From: Aquatica leii
Taxonomy: Eukaryota; Arthropoda; Insecta; Coleoptera; Lampyridae
Length of the DNA stretch: 64,000 nt
NCBI GenBank assembly: GCA_035610365.1
Contig: CM069432.1
Span: 187,721,027 to 187,785,026 of the forward strand
Reading direction: 5' to 3'
A model generated the notes under the pieces. That model saw only the letters and a program-made list of their open reading frames with translations, searched no databases and was not told where the DNA came from. The position numbers were made by a program, and so were the translations under genes. Shown one piece after another: positions 46,651 through 56,800 of this stretch (positions are counted from its first letter, which is position 1; every line of letters begins with the position of its first letter).

Positions 46651-48995
46651 TATTTAAATAAAATATTAAATAGTTTTTTAATCATGTTTTTTATTAGGAT
46701 CAGAGTTTATATATAATTTTTAATAAAATCTAAGGTATTATTTCTATCAAAATCTAGTAGGTACTATAGTAATGTAAAACATAAAAAAATGCAAACTACG
46801 AAATTGCAAATTTCAGTTAATTGCTATTAAATTTATATAATTTTGAAATAGGTAATACTTAAATTAAATGTTACGAAGAGAGAGCGAAAAATGCGTTTTG
46901 CACTTTTCTAATTTTGTTTTTTTTTAATTTACAGCATTTTCAAATTTTATTTGAAGTCTTTAGCGTTCTGTATAAAGGAAGATTTATGCATCTTATAGTT
47001 TTTCATACGAATAACTGCAATTGTTTGACCACTAATTACGTTTTAATGGTGATAATATTTCATTTGCAAATCGGAATGACTGCCTATTGTTTTCTCTGCT
47101 GCTGTGATGTTGTTTTTAAGTCTCCACCATTTCTGTTCTACTTTTTCGTCCTCTCGCCTTTCATCATCGCTCTCTTCTATGGTTTCTTCATTGTTCATTG
47201 CTTCCATATTCTTACTTACATCACTTAGCTTTCTACTGTGTATTTGGTTTTTCGTTTTTTTTGTATCTTTTCCGTCTTTCAATTTCATTACTACCAAATA
47301 GTGATCCGTGTCTCCATTTGCCCCTCTACATGTTCTTGTGTCTGTTACTTCTTTCACATTCTTCTTTGTCAGTCAAATGTGATCAATTTGTGTTTCTGTT
47401 GTTCCGTTTGGATGTCTCCACGTCACTTTGTGTCTTCTTGGGTGTTGGAATATTGTAGTAATTATCCATCAGATTCATAATTACTGCTAATTCGCACATT
47501 TTGTATCCATTTTCATTTGTGACTTCGTGTATTGTATGTTTTTCTCGTACTTCATTTAGGAAATCCTGTCTTCCCACTTGGGCGTTGCAGTCTCCTAATA
47601 CAATTAACTTTTATTGTCTTGATTTCTTTTCAATCACATTTTGTAGCCTTTTATAGAATTTTTCTTCTTCTTCGCATGCTTCTGTTCGGGCGTAAATTCC
47701 TACTAAAGTTATTTTCTTCTGAGCCTCTGTAGTTTTATCATTGCTATCCTCCCGCTCACGGGTGTAAATTGTGTTATTCTGCTTCCGACATTTCTTCCCA
47801 CTATGAATCCTATTCATATTTGATGTTTTTGTAGTTCCTCTGCTATAACTAGCAATTTGCCAGGTTCTAGCATGCTTCTTATATTTCAAGTTGCTATTTT
47901 CATTTGTTTTTATCCGCATTCGTTGTCCTTTTCCTCGCCGATGTCATCATCCCTTTTCGTCCTCCTTTATTCAATTTGTTGTTTTTAACTCTACTTGAGC
48001 TATCCCATTCATACCATATTTCATTTATCTTTAATATTTTGTAGCCCATCTTTCCTCTTCCTTGGATATTTCTCTTATTTCTTGTTGAATATTCATCTCT
48101 TCTGTTGTTAGGTCATTAGTCATTATATTAGGGCACAACCAAAATCACGATTACACGGATGTGTCACGGGCCGTGTATATTTAAATTTTCCGTGTAATTT
48201 GTGTTAAATGTAAAAAACCGTGTAATTCATATTCCGTATAAAAATTGTAAACGCTCAACTTTATTTATGATAAGCTAATTTATAAATTTATAATATAGAT
48301 AAATATTTCGTAAAAGTGGGTTTTATTATTGCAGATAATGCTTGTGTGCATAATACATACGCACATTGCATCCAAGAAACATGATATTGATTATCAAACT
48401 AATAGTTCATATTAATTACGTTTATACCTACAAATTTGCTGTCTAACAGATAGGGATGCTAAAAAGTAAACGCATCAGCTTGTTCAAATCAGTTACGGCA
48501 ATGTAACTGATGATTTGAAATTAAACTAAGAAAGAGAAACCCGAAAGATCAGCTTTAAAACTATACCTTTCAACCTTGTGGTTTTTCGCACGCATAAATT
48601 TTTTTAAAAATATTGCTGCAAAGCATAAATCTAAGCATAAATCAGATTACATATCAATTTATATCCCAGCAAACAAATAAATAGTGCAGACCTAAAACAT
48701 CTCAAGATAATTTTTCCATATTATGAAATAAAATAGATTTTTATTTATGTCTAGATTACGTTCCCATGGTTTGTTTTGTACATACGAAAAAACACTGTTG
48801 CAGCAGATTTTTAAAGTAACGGCTTAGCACATTCCTACCGACACCAATTAAGTGAACTGTTAAGCATTTCATCAAGGTGTAATCACCAAGTGCTAGTGGT
48901 TGATTTATAAAAGTAAAGTTGAACAAAGGTATATTCACATATTTTTTGCATTATTTTATCAACGCAACAATTAGTGAAATGCTTCAAAAAAATCG

Positions 48996-51900
48996 GTGAA
49001 TATTGTATGTACTGATCGTGTAAAACAATATCCAAAGGGCACTTTACATGCCGATGGAGGCAAACTTTTTTGCACAACATACAACGTAACAATTGATCAC
49101 ACACGCAAAGGAACTATAGATCGTCATTTACAAACTCTATCGCATTGTGCTAAAAGAAAAGCTGCCGATATTGCCTGTGAAAGTGTTTCCAAAAAGCAGC
49201 GTACCGTTCTTTGATTATTCAGTCGTCAAACAGATGCCCGCAATGTAGCTTGTTATCAATTGGTAGAAGCATGTACACTTGCAAACATAGCTTTGAACAA
49301 ACTAGATCACCCCAAATTGCGTGATTCTTTGAAAGCGAACGTAAAAAATTTTGATTCCCTACCAATATCTCAACATTTGCGTTCCGATTACCAGCCGAAA
49401 GTATATGAATTACTGCAACATGATTTGTTTATTAAAGTTTCATCTGCTCCAACAATTGCAATTGTAATTGACGAAGCCGGTGATGCACAGGATCGATTTG
49501 TTCTTCACATTCTGTTTATTCCTCAAATTACAACATCCACTCAATCTAAATTAGAAGTGTTTTCTGTTAATGTGCTTTATTTAAACCACGTGAATAGCAC
49601 AACTGTATCTCAAACAACTGTTCACTGTCTGTATAAGTACCATATTGATTTTAACAACATTTGTTCATTCACAACAGACAATGCAGCCTATATGACAAAG
49701 GCATTTGAAAATTTGAAAGCACTTTTGCCCAACTGTGTGCATATAACATGTAATGCCCATATTCTGAATATTGTTGGAGAAACATCGCGCAAAAATGTTC
49801 CCAAAGTCGATCAGTTAGTTTCCTGTTTCAAGTCCATTTTTACTCACTGCGCACCAGAAAGAATAGGTATAAAGAATATTTGGAAGATATAATTGAAGTT
49901 AACAATGTAACTTTGCCGCCAGTGCCTATAATTACTCGATGGAATAGTTGGTTTTCTACAATACATCATGCAAAGTATGTGCAATATTATGCTCGCTTCA
50001 TCGCGAATGAAATGGAAAACACGCTTTCAACAAATGCGCTACAAGAGTTAGAAGTTTTATTAGAAGATGTTGATGTGGCCATCGACATTAAATTCATTGC
50101 ATCTAATACCGTCAGTATTATGGAGTTCCTAAAATGGTGTTACAATATTTATTGTGATCTAATGGGGAAAGGTGGAGAAAGAAACACAGAATTGAAGAAT
50201 AGTATCATTTCACGTAATTAACCAGATGTTATCGCTTACCTTTTTGGCTAGCCTCGCCGCAGATGGTCGTCGGGTTAAAGAAAATCATAAGATACTCAAT
50301 TAGTTCCGGTAAGCTGAATGCCCAAGTGCGCCACCTTCTCTCGAACTGTTATCCGCAGAAATTATGGTCTAGGGAAGAGAAAAGGAAAGCCTAGACCCGA
50401 AGTCTCCCCAAAAGAAAACATATGTAGTATTCACAATAACCATTTATTAAAAAAATGATTCACCATCTCCTTCCGAACGGAGGAAACACAAACTGCGACG
50501 GTTACGCCGCTGGTAAACTCCTGACAATTATTTATATAACCCCACAGAGAAAAAATTATTAAGCACAAATATCAATTACAAGTACATATATATAAGTAAC
50601 AACAATAGAGTTTGGAAGCCACAGAAGCTAAAACCGCTTACGTAGCTAATAATTACCGCGGCTACGGTAGCGATGATTTAATAGATAAACGCGTTCCCGC
50701 TAATTAACGTACCGTCTGGGGGACAGCTTGATCAAGCGTCGTAGGACCGGTAAATAATAATAATCAATTTAATATAGAGAGACGGGTAACTCCCAAAATT
50801 CTACCTTTGATAAAATTTATAATTACTGTAAGTGAATGAGAAGTTATCATAAATAATTGTAATGACTCGACCATTACACAGTTAAAGTATTGAATGAATT
50901 ATTATACAGAAAAAATTATGAATTACAATAAAGTTTGACGTTAGGTGATATTAACATTACTCCGACAAGTTATAAAGACACGTGCACAGTAAGCTGATAA
51001 GATAGTTTTATACAATTTTAACTTTTTTCTTCCCGCCGGTAATTAACTTAAATAAGAAAACAATTATACTCGACGTCGTCTCCCACTTCCGCAATCATTT
51101 ATGTATATTTATACGAGGATCAATCTTAGTTGAAATATATGATAAAATGGCGACACGAACACGATCTTGCGTTTCCTCATGCACGCATCGCGGCCGCTGC
51201 TAAACGAAGGCTACAGCGTCCGGTCGAAATAAGGTCGACAGCGAGACTCCCGCGACTCCAATATAAAGGTGTCATAAATACCTCGAGTATCGTAGTAGTT
51301 CTCCTTACTTTGTCGAACATCCGAACTGGTTTAGCGCGTTCACCATTTCCCTCAGATTACAGATAAAAGTACACGCAGATATACCTCAGAACGACAGACG
51401 AAGACGTCAGAAGCGAAGATCGAGTATCCAGCATCCACTTTAATATCAACCGCAACGTAACAAGGACAGAAAAAGACCCAAAGAAAGAAGCTAAAAATTG
51501 TGAAGATTAGTTGGTTGGCCTCCATTACTAACACGTGTAAGAATACTAACCCACTTTATGTGTCTGGCCGTCCACAAGACATCGTGCCGATTTTATTTGC
51601 ACCGGAGGTTCAATCGGATTTATTTCCAAAAGGCTAAAATAAACGTCGGTGTAGAAGATGTTACCAGATGAAAAGAAATTCCATTTATCTCACCTTTCCG
51701 ATGTTCCCCCTGTTGTAAACCGATCCACAAACAGCATAAAAATGAATATAATTCGTCGACGACTAACAACTTTCGCGCCTCCGTAGGCGTGATTTCGAAC
51801 TACGGTTCGAGGCCAAAGATGTTACTGTTAGTTGCCTAACTCTCAGGCGGATTTTGACTCGCAGTAGAAATTTACACGTTACAATGGTTCGAAGGGAGGG

Positions 51901-52505
51901 ACTTAAACGTTTATAAAGCATACAATCGCGTTATGGATTTACTAGCCTGGGCTTCAGAGAATTCTAGTAACTTGACGTTTACAGACAAACACCGCAATGC
52001 ATTAGCAGATACAGCGTTGAAACTTCAACAATATTACACCTCAGATATCAAGTCAGTGACACGCGGTCCAAAATTCTGTCAGTCGGGTCTTCAGTTTATG
52101 AAAGCTGTAAGACTTTTTGATCCGCAACAAGCAAAAATTCTTAAATTTGATAATTTTGCTGAATGTGTTCCTGGTCTAATTAATAATCAGATTGCAAAAA
52201 AAGAAATTCCTGGTTATAAAAGTTTTGCTCCTGAAGTAACTGATGGAGTTTCTCCTGTGATGTTTTGGATGTCTAATGCTGAACGTTTTCCCAAGCTCAG
52301 TAAGCAAGCATTACGCTATCTGTCTGTACCTGGAAATTCCGTGGATGCCGAACGCAGTGTAAGCCAGTATACACGTGTCAATGCACCCCAACGTCAACGT
52401 TTCTCTGAAGAAAATCTGGAATTGCAGATTATGTTTGCATTATTTTCATCATATCTCTTATATAATGAGTTCTTCGTGTTTTATAATTTTTATAACAAAT
52501 ATTGA
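48996..52505 (+). pseudogene. hAT transposase with BED finger, CGGBP1-like, broken
   Basis: 48996-49214 encodes a BED-type zinc finger of the CGG-repeat-binding protein 1 kind (RVKQYPKGTLHADGGKLFC, HTRKGTIDRHLQTLSH). A frameshift at about 49212 leads into 49216-49892 (LVEACTLANI; catalytic-core region with IAIVIDEAGDAQDR and CNAHILNIVGE). A second frameshift at about 49880 leads to the PPVPIITRWNSWF segment (49880-50221). After a 1.7 kb insertion the reading resumes at about 51900-52505 with YNRVMDLLAWA and the C-terminal hAT dimerisation region (PGNSVDAERSVSQYTRV). In an intact element this would be the DNA-cutting transposase; here it cannot be made as one protein. Confidence 0.85.
50222..51900. 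mobile_element. 1.7 kb insertion in the hAT transposase, unclassified
   Basis: Base composition changes abruptly (more GC, CpG-containing segments such as GCATCGCGGCCGCTGC) and no hAT coding sequence is present. It contains a CCAATATAAAG box at about 51257 and otherwise no coding frame of note; a solo LTR or non-coding transposon are the likely options. Exact borders and target duplication could not be fixed; the ends given are where hAT similarity stops and restarts. Confidence 0.5.
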
Positions 52506-52780
52506 TTACTAGTGTATTATTGTATGCATAATAAGAATGATTATTACAATGTATGCTAATTTTTTATTAATTCGTGTTTTTACTTAACTTTGGTACACCA
52601 ACCGTGTTTTTTTACATTTTTCTAAAAGTCAATCGTGTTTATTACAAAAAATTACCGTGTTTTTGGTTGTGCCCTAGTCATTATCATTTATAATTTTTTT
52701 GTTGCCATGTCTCTAGCTTAGCTATTATTGCTTTTCTATTTTCCGTCTTGCCTATTTATTTTTTAATTTAGATAAACACA

Positions 52781-53640
52781 ATTTTTTCTTGAAAAAAAAT
52801 TGCGATCGTTATACTTACCTTATAAGAAAGTAAAAACAGAATTTAAAATATTTTGAAGCCCTCTAGCGGTTAAATAAAGCATCATTGAATATAGGTAAGT
52901 TGGCCTAAATTATTCTATTTTGATCCAAGGAATTTCTGGTCTCACGTTGTACACTATTTTACCTACATCCTGTATCATTAGTGTTAGTTACGCGGTAATT
53001 AAATCCACAACCGATGAAGTTAAAATAGCGCAAATTTCATACTTTTATGTCGGTTTAGCTGATGATAACATATTATGCAAAATGAAATAACACGATGAAG
53101 CAAACATGCGAGGGAATAAAATCTATTGTCTTAACTTGTACGAAGTTTTGTTTAGCGAGGTTCAAACCAGTTCATTTGTTTAATCAAAAATATCTATTTG
53201 GAACACATACATCATTTTGTAAAATTTAAATTGGTATTCGGATTCGAATCACATTCAGCTATAGATTGGATACTTTCTAATAGCGAGTAGTAAATTAAAA
53301 ACGGGCATTGTTTATTTGTGAATTTAGCAAACTAAGGACCGACTGTACCGTTTCGCGATAAACAATTAAAAAATGTTCGTGGATCGTAAATTAACGGAAT
53401 AATCAGATAAAGAAATAAAACCCAAATGTCATTTTAAAATGAAATCTATTATTTTAAACTTGATAATTCTGTGTTGCATATTTTGCATTATGTAATTAAC
53501 TAATTAATATAGTTTACTGTATTTATTTCCCTGAGAACTGCTAGATAAAGAACCGTGCTCAAAAATAGCAATAAAATAATCCAACAACATTGTATTTAAA
53601 CATGAACTCCTGTACGTTGTCTAGAGGTAGTCTCTAATTT
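52781..53640. other. Intergenic sequence between LINE relic and Nadsyn
   Basis: AT-rich; no recognisable feature apart from an inverted TACAGGATGTAGG-like motif at about 52966. Confidence 0.4.
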
Positions 53641-53646
53641 TTTATT
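53641..53646 (-). terminator. Candidate polyadenylation signal of Nadsyn
   Basis: AATAAA on the minus strand, 55 nt after the stop codon. Confidence 0.5.
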
Positions 53647-53700
53647 TATGTCGACATAGTTACTTGAACTTGTCCTCTTGATACCAGACTGTAGTTCAAC

Positions 53701-53896
53701 CTAAGACACTTCAATAGTATTATGTTTTATACAAATTTGACTACTAACCTGTTTATCAATAGCTCTAAACTGCCAGGACCAATTAGCTCTATACAAAAAC
53801 GGTCTATGATCGAATCGATTATCATCCGGACTGTATCTTTCTGTGTGATATGATGGCGTTAAAACAACCATTTTGTGTCTGTTGATAGCGTAGCAT
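53701..53896 (-). CDS. Nadsyn: Nadsyn last exon
   Basis: Encodes [20 protein letters not shown] and FRAIDKQ, then reads on for 14 residues to TAG. The codons after KQ also form a donor-like GTTAGT, so an extra 3' exon cannot be excluded. Confidence 0.88.
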
Positions 53897-56800
53897 CTAA
53901 AATTTAAACATAAATATTAATTCGCATTAATATTTTGATTTAATCACCTAAAGAAATGTTTTACTTTTTCCGCAACTTCTTTGGATGAACACTGATTTAC
54001 CCATATCTGGACAAGTTTGCAATACATTGAATAAGGCCCGCAACAACTTTCTTTGCGTAATTTCCCAAAAACACTTAATTCGTTGTAAGTCATTCCCATG
54101 TCCTCTTCGTCCGTTTGTTGGATTTTCCCATCCACTAAAGGCTCCAACTCTGCAGTTGGTTGTGCATTCAAAATATCCCCAATTATTGCGATATTAAATC
54201 TTTCCTTACAATGTTTTAAAAACGATTTTAAATCGGTTTTTGAAATACCACCAATAGGATTAATATCGGCACTCGAGCAGTCGTATTTAGTCATATACCC
54301 TCTTAAGGCTTCATCTACGTTTGCTGAACCCAAAACTAAAAGTCCACCTGGTCGACCACGTACCCATAGCATAAGTTGTGCAAACAAGTACGAAAAAACC
54401 ATTCTTAAACGAGCTTGAATATTTTGCAAAGCTAGATTTTGGCGAGGACAACCACCCCTTGAAGCAAATTTTGGGAATACTCCAGTAACAGTGCTAAATA
54501 TTTCTAAAGCGGTGGTTACTGCTTTGTCAATCGAAACAACCAAATGGTAACTAAAATAGTAGAAAGTGCACATTAAAAAAAATACCAATTGATTAACGTT
54601 ACCTTCCAATTTGTGATGCCAAGGCAACTGCACATCGTTTGGTTTCTTTTGAAGAATTTTCTGTTCCTAAATAACACGTTACAAATAACCTATTACATAG
54701 TTCTGTAGCTTGTGAAGGCACATATTCTGGATCAGCTACTATTTTTCTTACGTCAGATAAAACTTTGGTGTCTATATGCAATCATAAATAAAATTAGTAG
54801 AAATAAATAACTTGATCAGATGTTTGAAGTGCAACTAGTATCTTAAAACCAGAGTTTCAAAAGATTACGATGTATTAATAAACTTTATAGAGGAATACCA
54901 AGCCCATTCATTTCGCAGACTTAGAACTCACCGTTTCCTTGTAGCATCTATGGACAAACAACACGTGGACGTGAACTGTGACTTTATCAAAGGTTTTTCT
55001 TCATTCGAAAAAGTGATATTTTTTATTTAGTTATATATATAACATGGTAACTATTTTAATGGCTTGTACATTCCTATCTAAGCATTTAATTTAAAAATAT
55101 CATTGCTGTATAAAATTTTAGAAAAGACAGGTAGTTGTGTTTTTGCGAAAAAGTGGCGATTAGTTACTGATTGCACAGTTTTACACAAGTTGTGCAGCCG
55201 TTTCCATTAAATGTAGATTTTGGTGGTCTGAAATGACGGCGGTGTAGGTAATTACCGATAAAAGATGCCGATGTGCATTTTAAATAAAGAAATATTCAGA
55301 AAATCATATTTGTAGGATTCAATACATACAATTCTGAAGAGCTAAAAAATATCGACCTAGAACCGTTGATTGAAAGAGTGTACTAAGATGCGCAACGCTT
55401 ACGGATAAAAGCGTACCGTATATCGCACTCCTTCTACTCTTCGTTGCACTTGCACTTCTTATGGAAGAAGCTGCGCTTGTAATGTGCAGCAAGTGATTAT
55501 TTCTAAAATCAATTGTTACATCACCAATAAATGTGGTTTCATTGGCTATGTAGCAATTGTTTTGAGAAATAATCAGTTCTTACATTTTTAATTTGCTTTG
55601 TGCAACCAAACTTTATTTTTTTTTTATTGTAATCAGCAACGGATCTTCATTAACGTACATAGTATTATCAGCTGGTACATATCAATTTTTTGGTTCAAAA
55701 ACATTACATATTTGGTTTGATCAGTTTTATAAGAAAAATCTCACAAGCTTTAGCTTTAAATAAAAAGGTGAATTTAAACTTTATTGTTACTTGCAAATCG
55801 GTACATTGCAACTTTTCTTTAAATTGTCTAAAAGCTACATTAAATCCTACAAAATCTAAATTTTTTAGGTTTATTTTGTTTCAATGAATAGAATTTCAAA
55901 GAGCAGTTTTCACTGCAATATGTCTTCTTGAGTAAATGATTAATATGTAACTTGCTTAATAATTTATACTTTCTTTAAAAATCGTAGAGAAGTATATGTT
56001 GTTTTCATAATATAATAGCGAAACCCTTAAATTATAAAACTCTATGAGAAGATAATGGATATCTATATCATACATATCTATTTCCTTTTCGAAATTTTAA
56101 TATAAAAATACCTATTTTTATTGATATTGGTGACGAGCGACCGAGCGCGCTTGACCCATCGGAGTCTAAGATACGAAACGTTAAATCAGGGAATAAATAA
56201 TAAAGGAGTACCTTAACCGTGTCCATCATATCAGACCTCACTTCAGGGTCTAAAGTGAGTATCTGAGATTTAAAACTATGCGAGTATTATCCCCTCTCCT
56301 TATTAAATTCTCAGACCCTGTTAATACGCTAGTACATCTACATGTCAGACCCTATATGCGGTACGCGTTTAACAATAGGAGTTGCGCATCTTAGTAAACT
56401 CTTTCAATCAACGCTAGAACTATAAATAATTTTACAGTCGTCTATTTCATCCTTGATTTCGAACTCATCGCACGCAACTCATACATCAGCTTGAAACCCA
56501 AGTTATTGTGAATGACAAAATCGCATGCATAATTTCAATCAAATACACACTCACCCCCCTTTTGAATCGCGTCAACAACCATAGTACACATAGAATAAAC
56601 AATAAGAGCAGTAGCTGAAGAATCAGCACCTCCACTCAATGGTAAGAAAAATCCACCTTGACCACATCGTCTTAAGTAGTCCCATAACCAACAAGCGGGG
56701 CCCTAATAAAGTAAACAAATATATTTACAATTAAAAAGAGCAGCTTACCTGTTCAATTTCTTCCACTGGTTTTAAATATTCTACAGTTATAGGAACAGAA

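Larger units (their letters stand above)
48127..52676 (+). mobile_element. CGGBP1/ZBED-type hAT transposon
   Basis: Terminal repeats TAGGGCACAACCAAAA and its inverse, with an 8-bp target duplication GTCATTAT at 48119-48126 and 52677-52684 (two extra bases, AT, precede the left terminus). Subterminal regions contain many CCGTGT motifs, probably transposase-binding sites. It encodes a BED-finger transposase in several frames and is interrupted by a 1.7 kb foreign insertion. It sits inside a LINE relic. Confidence 0.88.
46930..52780 (-). mobile_element. RTE/CFDP2-like LINE relic, split by a hAT element
   Basis: Minus-strand coding pieces lie on both sides of the hAT insertion. 52780-52685 has AIIAKLETWQQ. 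It continues at 48118-48050 with TNDLTTEEMNIQQEIREIS, followed by the start of an apurinic-type endonuclease (47919-47611, ITLVGIYARTEACEEEE), its middle (47577-47383, VGRQDFLNEVREKHTIHEV with GYKMCELA) and its end (47357-47043, GDTDHYLVVMKLK, carrying the terminal Asp-His). Frames are shifted between pieces. No reverse transcriptase domain follows, so the copy is truncated. The assignment rests on the endonuclease and its resemblance to craniofacial development protein 2-like LINE products. Confidence 0.75.

Noticed and set aside
47104-47480. Several + strand serine/phenylalanine-rich frames
   Set aside because: Shadows of the minus-strand LINE endonuclease remnants.
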